Origin: Martelella alba
Lineage (GTDB): Bacteria > Pseudomonadota > Gammaproteobacteria > Enterobacterales > Enterobacteriaceae
Length of the DNA stretch: 64,000 nucleotides
Direction of reading: 5' to 3'
NCBI RefSeq assembly: GCF_005217455.1
Contig: NZ_SZPQ01000031.1
Coordinates: 1 to 64,000, forward strand
The notes beneath the pieces were generated by a model. It was given only the letters and a program-made list of their open reading frames with translations. It searched no databases and was not told where the DNA came from. Of the stretch, positions 26,284 through 34,766 are shown in pieces (positions within the stretch are counted from its first letter, which is position 1; each line of letters begins with the position of its first letter). The translations under genes and the position numbers were made by a program.

Positions 26284-26300
26284 AATTTCGCAGCGAAATT
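26284..26300. promoter_or_regulatory. 17-bp palindrome, possible MarR-family operator
   Basis: AATTTCGCAGCGAAATT is a perfect inverted repeat of eight bases around a central A. MarR-type repressors bind palindromes of about this size, and it lies between the marR gene and the divergent ABC operon. The assignment is by position and shape only. Confidence 0.35.
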
Positions 26301-26737
26301 CTTGATAAAACATCATCTTTTACTCATTACGATTATAGAATCGCACCACACATTGTACTTCTATCAATGGAATATAAAAATAATAAGATAAGATAAGATA
26401 TCCCTGGGATAATATTTCAAAGATACATGCGTCTTTTTCTATTAGTCATGTTTCAAAATAGAAAATATTCATATAAACTGCTCTGGTAATGAGTTGTTTT
26501 TATTGTTTAACACCATCGCCGGCAAGGGTTCTATTAACGATTCCATTAATACAACCCACCACCATTATTCACCGCGGCTCTCGCTGCGCAGAAAAGGACG
26601 TTAACTACCGTTTGTTAAAATTATGTATTTCAGTTTTATAAAGAAGAAGCCGGATTATTTCCTTCGGCTTACCCTGAACCTGCTATCTGCTTGTATCGCG
26701 GCGACTGAAGTCGCCTTAATTTCGCAAGAGTAACGAT

Positions 26738-27163
26738 ATGGAAAAAGTAAAAGATATTGCCGACACTGTGGAATCCTTATCACGAATCTACCACCGTTTA
26801 CGAAAAGAAGTGAACGGTCAATTGGTCGGCGAAGGCCTGTCATTGTCGAAAATGAAGATCCTGCAATTGATAACCCATGGCAAAACCAGCGCCACGGACA
26901 TCAAAAATTATATGGGGTTTTCCTCTCGTACCGTGGTTACCGTGCTGGACGCATTGGAAAGAGATCAGTTGTTGCAGCGTCAGCAAAGCCCCACCGATAG
27001 GCGGGTCAAACATGTTTATATAACCGAAAAAGGTATCGACCGGCTGCGTATTGCCCAGCAAATCCATCGCAAGATCCTGGAGCGTCTTCTCGAACCTTTA
27101 TCCGCCATACAAATGGAAAAACTTGGCGAAATCTGCAATATGCTGGAGCCTCGCCAGGAATAA
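26738..27163 (+). CDS. MarR-family transcriptional regulator
   Basis: A 141-residue winged-helix protein. The DNA-binding region is LSLSKMKILQLITHGKTSATDIKNYMGFSSRTVVTVLDALERDQLL (about 35-80), followed by the wing QQSPTDRRVKHVYITEKG with the conserved DRR motif, and helices for dimerisation at both ends. MarR proteins usually repress a neighbouring transporter or detoxification gene and are released by phenolic or similar ligands. It is divergent from the ABC importer operon across about 970 bases, and may control it and itself. The preceding site is weak (AAGAG). Family firm; target inferred. Confidence 0.88.
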   Translation: MEKVKDIADTVESLSRIYHRLRKEVNGQLVGEGLSLSKMKILQLITHGKTSATDIKNYMGFSSRTVVTVLDALERDQLLQRQQSPTDRRVKHVYITEKGIDRLRIAQQIHRKILERLLEPLSAIQMEKLGEICNMLEPRQE

Positions 27164-27388
27164 CGGCGATCGGTTTTCAGGAACAATAATTTAGTAGCAA
27201 TAATAAACCTGATGAACCAGAAACGTAATGTATTCTGAACAGTCTTTACCCATACCCCGCCATGTCATGTCATGTTGCGGATAGACTTTCCCGATGCCTA
27301 GACATATCAAAAATATTTGATATACGCAGATGGAAGAAGTTTTTCAGGTGAATCAACTCAGCGTCATAATTAAGCAATTCTCACCGTG

Positions 27389-27420
27389 TCGTACTGGCAA
27401 TTTATAGACTGCCAGTACGA
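27389..27420. repeat. Perfect 11-bp inverted repeat
   Basis: TCGTACTGGCA and TGCCAGTACGA are separated by a 10-base AT-rich spacer. There is no T-run after it, so it is not a classical terminator. It lies about 226 bases beyond marR and 350 bases before gmk. Role unknown. Confidence 0.45.
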
Positions 27421-27711
27421 CCGTTCGCTTAATCCGCGGCGATCTCCGGCCGGAGACATCGGTACTCATTTATATTACTTAAGTTTTTTTTATGTATACC
27501 GGGCGACATCGAGTCGCCTCCGGGTCGGCTGCGCGCCCTCGCCACGAAGGCGTCCGAAAGGACATTGGCCGGCATAGCCTTTTCACCGCTGTCGCGTCAT
27601 TGTACTGATGGGGACGCTATCAGCCCTGCCGAACGGCCCGGTGATGGGGCGAAAATGAAATTTAGGCGTTGCGCGCGGGTCGTGGAAGCTGCAACCATCG
27701 CCAATGCCGTG

Positions 27712-27717
27712 TATAAT
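27712..27717 (+). promoter_or_regulatory. Consensus -10 box upstream of gmk
   Basis: TATAAT lies 54 bases before the gmk ATG. A weak -35 (CTGCAA) is 17 bases upstream. It probably starts the gmk transcript, though the -35 is poor. Confidence 0.4.
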
Positions 27718-27770
27718 AGAAGCGTCGTCATCCCTATGCGCCTATTTCAACCACAGCCGAATATTTTCAG

Positions 27771-28394
27771 ATGGTCCAAGGAACGCTTTACATTGTTTCC
27801 GCTCCCAGCGGCGCGGGCAAATCGAGCCTGATCCAGGCGTTGCTTAAAACCCAACCCCTTTACGATACCCAGGTTTCCATATCCCACACCACGCGGCCCA
27901 TCCGCCCGGGCGAAAAGCACGGCGAACATTATTACTTCGTCTCCCAGGCCGAATTCGAGCGCATGATAAAAGAAGATGCCTTCCTGGAGTATGCCAACGT
28001 TTTCGGCAACTACTACGGTACCGCTCGCGAGACCATAGAACAGGTGCTTGCAACCGGCGTGGACATCTTTCTCGATATCGACTGGCAGGGGGCGCAGCAA
28101 ATCCGGTCCAGAATGCCGCAATCGCGCAGTATTTTCATACTGCCGCCGTCCAGAGAGGAGCTTTTACGCCGGCTGCGCGGCCGCGGACAGGATAGCGAGG
28201 AGGTCATCGCGCGGCGCATGGCGCAGGCGGTGGCCGAAATGTCCCATTACGCCGAGTATGATTATCTGATAGTGAATGACGACTTCAATACGGCACTGAC
28301 GGATCTGCAAACGATTATCCGTGCCGAACGCCTGCGTTTGTCGCGACAGAAATTGCGGCATGGCGCTTTAATCACCAAACTGTTGGCGGACTGA
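27771..28394 (+). CDS. gmk: Guanylate kinase
   Basis: A 207-residue kinase with P-loop [11 protein letters not shown] at about 10-20, the GMP-binding [20 protein letters not shown] region at 38-57 and the lid with [17 protein letters not shown]. It phosphorylates GMP to GDP with ATP in the cytoplasm, feeding GTP and (p)ppGpp pools. It heads the conserved gmk-rpoZ-spoT-recG order, 54 bases before rpoZ. Length and start ([19 protein letters not shown]) match the E. coli enzyme. Identity is firm. Confidence 0.97.
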   Translation: MVQGTLYIVSAPSGAGKSSLIQALLKTQPLYDTQVSISHTTRPIRPGEKHGEHYYFVSQAEFERMIKEDAFLEYANVFGNYYGTARETIEQVLATGVDIFLDIDWQGAQQIRSRMPQSRSIFILPPSREELLRRLRGRGQDSEEVIARRMAQAVAEMSHYAEYDYLIVNDDFNTALTDLQTIIRAERLRLSRQKLRHGALITKLLAD

Positions 28395-28448
28395 GACAAC
28401 TTTCAGTATGATGCCCAGTCATTTCTTCATCTGTGGAGTAGCTCGCAT

Positions 28449-28724
28449 ATGGCACGCGTAACTGTACAAGACGCCGTTGAGAAAATTGGTAACCGTTTTG
28501 ACCTGGTGCTGGTCGCTGCCCGGCGCGCGCGCCAACTGCAGGTCGGCGGCAAAGATCCCCTGGTCGCCGAAGAAAACGATAAATTCACCGTTATCGCCCT
28601 GCGCGAAATCGAGGAAGGTCTGATCACCAATCAGATCCTCGATCTGCGCGATCGTCAGGAACAGCAGGAGCAGGAAGCCGCGGAAATCCAGGCGGTCACC
28701 GCGATTGCTGAAGGCCGCCGCTAG
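28449..28724 (+). CDS. rpoZ: RNA polymerase omega subunit
   Basis: A 91-residue protein identical in plan to E. coli Rpo[21 protein letters not shown] at the start and the [14 protein letters not shown] segment, with a glutamine/glutamate-rich tail ([18 protein letters not shown]). It helps assemble beta-prime and is needed for ppGpp binding at site 1 of RNA polymerase. Its gene sits just before spoT, which makes and degrades ppGpp. An ATG at 28449 is preceded by GTGGAG. Identity is firm. Confidence 0.97.
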   Translation: MARVTVQDAVEKIGNRFDLVLVAARRARQLQVGGKDPLVAEENDKFTVIALREIEEGLITNQILDLRDRQEQQEQEAAEIQAVTAIAEGRR

Positions 28725-28743
28725 TCGCGAAAACGGTTTGCAA

Positions 28744-30846
28744 TTGTATCTGTTTGAAAGCCTGAATCTGCTGATTCAACGTTACCTGCCCGAGGACCAG
28801 ATCAAACTTCTCCGGCAGGCGTATCTTGTCGCCCGTGACGCCCACGAGGGACAGACACGCTCCAGCGGCGAGCCGTATATCACCCATCCGGTCGCCGTGG
28901 CCTGCATTCTGGCGGAAATGCGCCTTGATCATGAGACGCTGATGGCGGCGCTACTGCATGACGTGATTGAAGATACTCCGGCCACCTACCAGGATATGGA
29001 GCAGTTGTTCGGCAAGAGCGTGGCCGAGTTGGTGGAAGGGGTTTCCAAGCTCGATAAGCTGAAATTCCGCGACAAGAAAGAAGCCCAGGCGGAAAACTTC
29101 CGCAAGATGATCATGGCCATGGTGCAGGATATCCGGGTTATCCTCATCAAGCTGGCGGACCGGACCCACAATATGCGGACCCTCGGCGCTCTGCGGCCCG
29201 ATAAACGCCGCCGCATCGCCCGCGAAACCCTGGAAATCTATAGCCCACTTGCCCATCGCCTGGGCATTCATCATCTGAAAACAGAGCTGGAAGAGCTGGG
29301 TTTTGAGGCGTTGTACCCCAATCGCTACCGGGTTATCAAAGAGGTGGTGAAAGCGGCGCGCGGCAATCGCAAGGAGATGATCCAGAAAATCCTGGCGGAA
29401 ATCGAGGGCCGATTGACCGAAGCCGGCATCCCCTGCCGGGTCAGCGGGCGGGAAAAGCACCTTTATTCCATTTATTGCAAGATGCACCTTAAGGAACAGC
29501 GCTTCCATTCCATCATGGATATTTACGCTTTCCGGGTGATTGTCGGCGAAGTGGATACCTGCTATCGGGTGCTGGGCCAAATGCATAGCCTGTATAAACC
29601 TCGCCCCGGCCGGGTGAAGGACTATATCGCCATTCCCAAAGCCAACGGTTATCAGTCGTTGCACACCTCCATGATTGGGCCGCACGGCGTCCCGGTCGAA
29701 GTGCAAATCCGCACCGAGGACATGGATCAGATGGCGGAGATGGGCGTGGCGGCCCATTGGGCCTACAAAGAGCAGGGCGAAACCGGCACCACGGCCCAGA
29801 TCCGCGCGCAACGCTGGATGCAGAGCCTGCTGGAATTACAGCAGAGCGCTGGCAGTTCGTTTGAATTCATTGAAAGCGTGAAATCCGATCTGTTTCCGGA
29901 CGAAATCTATGTGTTTACCCCGGAGGGACGTATCGTCGAGTTGCCGGCGGGCGCCACGCCGGTGGATTTCGCTTATGCGGTTCATACCGATATCGGCCAT
30001 GCCTGCGTCGGCGCCCGGGTGGATCGACAGCCTTATCCCTTGTCGCAGCCGCTGACCAGCGGCCAGGCGGTGGAAATCATCACCGCGCCCGGCGCCCGGC
30101 CCAACGCCGCCTGGCTGAATTTTGTGGTCAGTTCCAAAGCCCGGGCGAAAATTCGCCAGATGCTGAAAAATCTCAAACGGGACGATTCCATCAGCCTGGG
30201 CCGGCGGTTGCTGAATCACGCGTTGGGCGGCAGCCGCAAACTGGCCGGCGTGCCGCCGGAAAATCTGCGGCGCGAGCTGGATCGGATGAAACTGGCCAGC
30301 TTGGACGATTTGCTGGCGGAGATCGGTCTGGGCAACGCCATGAGCGTGGTCATCGCCCGCAATCTGCAAGGCGAACAGTCCAACCTGGAGCAAACCGGGC
30401 CAAAAACCCTGCCCATCAAGGGGGCGGATGGCGTGCTTATCACTTTTGCCAAATGCTGCCGGCCTATCCCGGGCGACCCTATCATCGCCCATGTCAGCCC
30501 CGGCAAGGGGCTGGTGGTGCATCATGAATCCTGTCGAAATATCCGCGGCTACCAGAAAGAACCTGAAAAATTCATGGCAGTGGAATGGCAATTGGACACC
30601 GACCAGGAGTTCATCGCCGAAATCAAAGTGGACATGTTTAATCACCAGGGCGCGCTGGCCAATCTGACCGCGGCCATCAACGCCGCTGATTCCAATATCC
30701 AGAGCCTGAACACCGAGGAAAAGGACGGCCGGGTCTACAGCGCCTTCATCCGTCTTACCACCCGCGATCGTGTTCATTTGGCCAATATCATGCGCAAAAT
30801 ACGCGTCATGCCGGATGTCATTAAGGTGGCGCGCAACCGTAACTAG
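28744..30846 (+). CDS. spoT: Bifunctional (p)ppGpp synthase/hydrolase
   Basis: A 700-residue protein with the domain order of SpoT. An HD hydrolase (about 20-200, with the HDVIEDT motif near residue 72) comes first, then the RelA/SpoT synthetase (about 230-350, YKPRPGRVKDYIAIPKANGY), TGS (about 390-450), a helical/zinc-finger-like region (CCRPIPGD) and C-terminal ACT. It is the main ppGpp hydrolase in enterobacteria and a weak synthase under carbon, iron or fatty-acid stress. The TTG at 28744 (LYLFESLNLL as read) was chosen because E. coli spoT also starts with TTG at this position; the frame extends 13 codons upstream into rpoZ. All catalytic motifs are intact. Confidence 0.96.
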   Translation: MYLFESLNLLIQRYLPEDQIKLLRQAYLVARDAHEGQTRSSGEPYITHPVAVACILAEMRLDHETLMAALLHDVIEDTPATYQDMEQLFGKSVAELVEGVSKLDKLKFRDKKEAQAENFRKMIMAMVQDIRVILIKLADRTHNMRTLGALRPDKRRRIARETLEIYSPLAHRLGIHHLKTELEELGFEALYPNRYRVIKEVVKAARGNRKEMIQKILAEIEGRLTEAGIPCRVSGREKHLYSIYCKMHLKEQRFHSIMDIYAFRVIVGEVDTCYRVLGQMHSLYKPRPGRVKDYIAIPKANGYQSLHTSMIGPHGVPVEVQIRTEDMDQMAEMGVAAHWAYKEQGETGTTAQIRAQRWMQSLLELQQSAGSSFEFIESVKSDLFPDEIYVFTPEGRIVELPAGATPVDFAYAVHTDIGHACVGARVDRQPYPLSQPLTSGQAVEIITAPGARPNAAWLNFVVSSKARAKIRQMLKNLKRDDSISLGRRLLNHALGGSRKLAGVPPENLRRELDRMKLASLDDLLAEIGLGNAMSVVIARNLQGEQSNLEQTGPKTLPIKGADGVLITFAKCCRPIPGDPIIAHVSPGKGLVVHHESCRNIRGYQKEPEKFMAVEWQLDTDQEFIAEIKVDMFNHQGALANLTAAINAADSNIQSLNTEEKDGRVYSAFIRLTTRDRVHLANIMRKIRVMPDVIKVARNRN

Positions 30847-30865
30847 CCTGGCGCTTTCTTCTCTT

Positions 30866-30897
30866 CGCCCGGCAATCCATCAACGGATTGCCGGGCG
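30866..30897. repeat. Perfect 13-bp hairpin in the spoT-recG junction
   Basis: CGCCCGGCAATCC and GGATTGCCGGGCG pair exactly around a six-base loop. It lies between the spoT stop and the recG start, where trmH is found in E. coli. There is no T-run, so it is not an obvious terminator; it may slow or process the spoT-recG transcript. Confidence 0.6.
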
Positions 30898-30945
30898 ATG
30901 GAAAGGGTGTTCATCGCCGGGGACACGACCGCCACGGAGTGCAAA

Positions 30946-33030
30946 ATGCTGGAAGGCCAACTGCTCAATGCCATACCGCTCAGCTCGCTTTCCGGGGTCG
31001 GCCCCGCGCAGGCTGCCCGGCTGGCCCGGCTCGGCCTGGAAAACCTACAGGATATACTGCTGCACCTGCCCTTACGCTACGAAGATCGGACGAAACTGTA
31101 CGCCATAGGCGATGTGCTGCCGGGTATGTTTGTTACCGTGGAGGGAGAAATCCTCGGTTGCGAGATAAGCTTCGGGCGGCGGCGTATGCTAACCTGCCGG
31201 ATGCGCGACGACAGCGGCGTGCTCACCCTGCGGTTTTTCAATTTCAACGCCGGGATGAAAAACAGTCTGACCGCCGGGCGGCGCATCACGGCCTATGGCG
31301 AAATTCGTCGCGGGCAGCACAGCGCCGAGATCATACATCCCGAGTACCATATCCTCGGCGATGGGCGCGGCGTAGAGCTCGCGCCGGCGCTCACACCAGT
31401 TTATCCCGCCACCGAGGGGATACGCCAGGCAACCCTTCGCCATCTCACCGAGCAGGCGCTGGCGATGCTCAATGACCATCCCATCGCCGAATTGCTGCCG
31501 GACGAACTCATGCGCGGCTTACCTGGACTGGCCGATGCCTTGCGCACCTTGCACCGTCCCCCGCCGGATGTCTCCCTGGCGGACCTTGAGCAAGGAAAAC
31601 ACCCGGCGCAGCGGCGCCTGATTCTGGAAGAACTGCTGGCGCATAATCTCAGCATGCTGGCGGTCAGGGATGAGGTCCGAAAAGACCACGCCTTGGCGCT
31701 CGCATCGGATCCGCGATTAATAGAGCGGTTTCTCGCCACGCTCCCTTTCAGCCCCACCCATGCCCAGCAGCGGGTAGCGGCGGAAATTGAACGCGATCTG
31801 GCGCAGTCGGTGCCGATGATGCGGCTGGTGCAAGGCGACGTCGGTTCCGGCAAGACCCTGGTGGCGGCGCTGGCGGCGTTACGGGCCATCGGCCAGGGTA
31901 AACAGGTGGCGTTAATGGCGCCCACCGAGCTGTTGGCCGAACAGCATGCCATGACCTTCCGGACCTGGTTTGAGCCCTTGGGTATTGAAGTGGGCTGGCT
32001 GGCCGGCAAGCAGAAGGGCAAAGCGCGCCAGGCGCAGCAAACGGCCGTGGCCGAGGGCAATGTGGCGATGGTGGTGGGCACCCACGCGATTTTTCAGGAA
32101 CAGGTGCGATTCGCCGGATTGGCGCTGGTTATTATCGACGAACAACACCGGTTCGGCGTACATCAGCGTCTGGCCTTATGGGAAAAGGGCCTGTCCCAGG
32201 GGTTTCATCCTCATCAGTTGATCATGACCGCCACCCCTATCCCCCGCACGCTGGCCATGACCGCCTACGCCGATTTGGATACCTCGATCATCGATGAACT
32301 GCCGCCGGGGCGCACGCCGGTGACCACAGTCGCCATACCCGACACCCGGCGAAAGGAAATTATTGCGCGGGTCAGCCAAGCCTGCCTACAGGAACAGCGG
32401 CAGGCGTATTGGGTTTGTACGTTGATTGAGGAATCCGATCAGTTGGAAGCCCAAGCGGCGCAAGCCACCTGGGAAGAACTGCAAGGGGCCTTGCCGGAGC
32501 TGCGGGTGGGCCTGGTGCATGGCCGGTTGAAAGCCACGGAGAAGCAGGCCGTTATGCAAGCGTTCAAGGACGGCGCAATCCACCTGTTGGTGGCCACCAC
32601 CGTCATCGAAGTCGGGGTTGACGTGCCTAATGCCAGTTTGATGATCATTGAAAATCCCGAACGGCTGGGCCTGGCGCAACTCCATCAGTTGCGCGGCCGA
32701 GTCGGGCGCGGCGCCGTGGCGTCCCATTGTGTGCTGCTGTATAAATCCCCCCTCAGCAAAACGGCCCAGCGCCGGCTACAGGTACTGCGGGACAGCAACG
32801 ACGGATTCGCCATTGCCCAGCAGGATCTGGAAATCCGTGGCCCGGGCGAACTGCTCGGCACACGCCAGACTGGCAACGCCGAATTCAAGGTGGCGGATCT
32901 GGTGCGTGATCAGGCCATGATTCCCGAAGTACAGCGTCTGGCCCGCCATATTCACCAGCGTTGGCCCGAATCCGCCCGTTTGCTGATAGCGCGTTGGATG
33001 CCGGAAAGAACGCGCTATACCCACGCCTGA
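30946..33030 (+). CDS. recG: ATP-dependent DNA helicase RecG
   Basis: A 694-residue SF2 helicase. The N-terminal wedge/OB domain (about 1-250; HLPLRYEDRTKLY and FGRRRMLTCRMRDDSG) precedes motif I GDVGSGKTLVAALAALRAI near 300, motif II DEQHRFGV near 400, motif III MTATPIPRTLAMT, and motif VI QLRGRVGRG. It remodels stalled forks and Holliday junctions. The ATG at 30946 (MLEGQLLNAIPLSSLSGVG) has GGAG eight bases upstream and matches the E. coli start; the frame opens 16 codons earlier without similarity. In E. coli trmH lies between spoT and recG; here only 99 bases separate them. Confidence 0.96.
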   Translation: MLEGQLLNAIPLSSLSGVGPAQAARLARLGLENLQDILLHLPLRYEDRTKLYAIGDVLPGMFVTVEGEILGCEISFGRRRMLTCRMRDDSGVLTLRFFNFNAGMKNSLTAGRRITAYGEIRRGQHSAEIIHPEYHILGDGRGVELAPALTPVYPATEGIRQATLRHLTEQALAMLNDHPIAELLPDELMRGLPGLADALRTLHRPPPDVSLADLEQGKHPAQRRLILEELLAHNLSMLAVRDEVRKDHALALASDPRLIERFLATLPFSPTHAQQRVAAEIERDLAQSVPMMRLVQGDVGSGKTLVAALAALRAIGQGKQVALMAPTELLAEQHAMTFRTWFEPLGIEVGWLAGKQKGKARQAQQTAVAEGNVAMVVGTHAIFQEQVRFAGLALVIIDEQHRFGVHQRLALWEKGLSQGFHPHQLIMTATPIPRTLAMTAYADLDTSIIDELPPGRTPVTTVAIPDTRRKEIIARVSQACLQEQRQAYWVCTLIEESDQLEAQAAQATWEELQGALPELRVGLVHGRLKATEKQAVMQAFKDGAIHLLVATTVIEVGVDVPNASLMIIENPERLGLAQLHQLRGRVGRGAVASHCVLLYKSPLSKTAQRRLQVLRDSNDGFAIAQQDLEIRGPGELLGTRQTGNAEFKVADLVRDQAMIPEVQRLARHIHQRWPESARLLIARWMPERTRYTHA

Positions 33031-33142
33031 CGGTCGATAGCCGTTGTAGTGGCGATTGCGCGTTATGACTGTTCGCCCTTGCGGCGGAGTGACGCGAATT
33101 CGGCGGCGAAACGATGCGGTTGTCGCGGGCCGGACCGGGCAG

Positions 33143-33172
33143 TTGACTTATATCAAAAAGTGATGGCTATCA
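33143..33172 (+). promoter_or_regulatory. Candidate xanP promoter
   Basis: TTGACT at 33143 and a poor -10-like GCTATC or CTATCA 17-18 bases downstream lie just before the PurR-like operator. The -35 is good, the -10 weak, so the promoter may need confirmation by transcript mapping. Confidence 0.35.
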
Positions 33173-33176
33173 CGCC

Positions 33177-33192
33177 AAGCAATCGATTGCTT
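33177..33192. promoter_or_regulatory. PurR-type operator upstream of xanP
   Basis: AAGCAATCGATTGCTT is a perfect 16-bp palindrome that fits the PurR consensus ANGCAANCGNTTNCNT at every defined position. It lies 59-74 bases before the xanP start, overlapping the expected transcription start. PurR with hypoxanthine or guanine should repress the xanthine permease here. Binding is inferred from the match. Confidence 0.7.
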
Positions 33193-33250
33193 TTCATTGC
33201 GCGATGATTAAAATGCCTTCTTTGCCTGCCGCCCAGGAAGACACCCCATC

Positions 33251-34633
33251 ATGACCATACCCCGTTATGAATTCGACGAAGCGTCGGTTGCCGACGCCAA
33301 AAGCGAGCTTATTTATCGGCTCAATGACCGTCCGCCTCTGGCCGAGACCCTGTTCGCCGCTTGCCAGCATCTATTGGCCATGTTTGTCGCCGTTATCACT
33401 CCCGGCTTGCTGATTTGCCAGGCGCTGGGATTACCGGCACAGGATACGCAGCGGATCATCAGCATGTCGCTGTTTGCCTCCGGCGTGGCGTCGGTATTGC
33501 AAATCAAAACTTGGGGTCCGGTGGGGTCGGGTTTGCTCTCCATCCAAGGCACCAGTTTTAATTTCGTCACACCGCTTATTATGGGCGGACTGGCGTTGAA
33601 AAACGGCGGCGCCGATATCCCGACCATGATGGCGGCCTTGTTCGGCACCCTGATGGTGGCCTCTTGCACCGAAATCCTGTTATCCCGCGTATTGCATTTG
33701 GCCCGGCGCATTATCACGCCGCTGGTGTCCGGTATCGTGGTGATGATTATCGGTATTTCGCTTATTCAGGTTGGCCTCACCTCTATTGGCGGCGGTTTCG
33801 CCGCATTAAACAATCACACCTTTGGCGCGCCAAAAAATCTGCTATTGGCCGGCATCGTATTGGTGGTTATCATTTTGCTTAACCGCCAGCGTAATCCCTA
33901 CTTGCGGGTGGCCTCATTAGTGATCGCCATGCTGGTGGGCTACCTGGCCGCTTGGCTGATGGGTATGTTGCCGCCGGCGGCCGTCGCCACGCATGCCCTG
34001 ATCATGTTGCCGACCCCCCTTTATTACGGTCTGGGTTTTGACTGGAACTTGCTGGTGCCATTGATATTGGTGTTTATGGTCACGTCACTGGAGACTATCG
34101 GGGATATCACCGCCACATCGGATGTATCAGAACAGCCGGTACGCGGGCCGATATATATGCGCCGGCTCAAAGGCGGCGTGTTGGCCAACGGCCTGAATTC
34201 ACTGGTATCGGCGGTATTCAACACGTTTCCCAACTCCTGTTTTGGCCAGAATAACGGCGTTATCCAACTGACTGGCGTCGCCAGCCGTTATGTGGGGTTC
34301 GTCGTGGCGCTGATGCTTATCGCGCTCGGCCTGTTTCCCGCAGTCAGCAGTGTTGTACAGCATATTCCGGAGCCGGTGCTGGGCGGCGCCACCATCGTCA
34401 TGTTCGGTACCATCGCCGCGTCCGGGGTGCGTATTGTTTCGCGCGAACGTCTCAATCGGCGGGCAATTATGATCATCGCTTTATCTTTGGCGGTCGGTCT
34501 GGGCGTCTCGCAGCAGCCATTGATTTTGCAGTTCGCGCCGCAATGGTTAAAAACGTTACTGTCATCCGGTATCGCCGCCGGCGGTATCACCGCTATCGTG
34601 CTGAATTTTCTGTTCCCGCCGGAACACGATTAA
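33251..34633 (+). CDS. xanP: Xanthine permease
   Basis: A 460-residue NCS2 transporter with about 14 membrane segments. It closely follows E. coli Xan[21 protein letters not shown] at the N-terminus, [14 protein letters not shown] in helix 3, the [17 protein letters not shown] segment and the [16 protein letters not shown] family motif near residue 335. It imports xanthine by proton symport at the inner membrane. It follows recG after 220 bases; the divergent gltS found there in E. coli is absent. A PurR-type operator upstream and a strong terminator downstream suggest a single-gene unit under purine control. Confidence 0.95.
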   Translation: MTIPRYEFDEASVADAKSELIYRLNDRPPLAETLFAACQHLLAMFVAVITPGLLICQALGLPAQDTQRIISMSLFASGVASVLQIKTWGPVGSGLLSIQGTSFNFVTPLIMGGLALKNGGADIPTMMAALFGTLMVASCTEILLSRVLHLARRIITPLVSGIVVMIIGISLIQVGLTSIGGGFAALNNHTFGAPKNLLLAGIVLVVIILLNRQRNPYLRVASLVIAMLVGYLAAWLMGMLPPAAVATHALIMLPTPLYYGLGFDWNLLVPLILVFMVTSLETIGDITATSDVSEQPVRGPIYMRRLKGGVLANGLNSLVSAVFNTFPNSCFGQNNGVIQLTGVASRYVGFVVALMLIALGLFPAVSSVVQHIPEPVLGGATIVMFGTIAASGVRIVSRERLNRRAIMIIALSLAVGLGVSQQPLILQFAPQWLKTLLSSGIAAGGITAIVLNFLFPPEHD

Positions 34634-34654
34634 TTTTTCTGCATGATTACCGGG

Positions 34655-34682
34655 CCGCCGTTCCAATACGGCGGTTTTTTTT
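34655..34682 (+). terminator. Intrinsic terminator after xanP
   Basis: CCGCCG and CGGCGG pair around an eight-base loop and are followed by eight T residues, 22 bases after the xanP stop. This is a classical Rho-independent terminator. Confidence 0.85.
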
Positions 34683-34766
34683 CGTCCCTGCGGCATTGCC
34701 TATTGAGAAGCGCGGCTAATTACGGCATAAAACACAGTAACCTTTATGACCGCGATGGATTGGGCG

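Larger units (their letters stand above)
25769..26737. other. AT-rich divergent control region between the ABC operon and marR
   Basis: About 970 bases, much more AT-rich than the flanking genes. It holds a 15-codon open frame with an ideal ribosome-binding site (minus strand, 26047-26094), a 17-bp palindrome at 26284-26300, and ATAAGATAAGATAAGATAT-type short tandem repeats near 26383-26400. It presumably contains promoters for both sides. No larger gene is credible. Confidence 0.55.
27164..27770. other. Gene-free region between marR and gmk
   Basis: No credible gene in about 600 bases. It contains a perfect 11-bp inverted repeat at 27389-27420 and a possible degenerate minus-strand remnant of the intergenic repeat at about 27491-27545. 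A TATAAT box at 27712-27717 suits the gmk promoter. In E. coli ligB lies divergent from gmk; it is not present here. Confidence 0.5.

Noticed and set aside
27491-27545. A ninth copy of the intergenic repeat on the minus strand
   Set aside because: Only scattered matches (AGTCGCC, CGG.TGGC-like) remain; similarity is too weak to list as a copy.
29836-30777. A 313-codon minus-strand open frame
   Set aside because: Antisense to spoT; the product is a low-complexity reading of the complementary strand.
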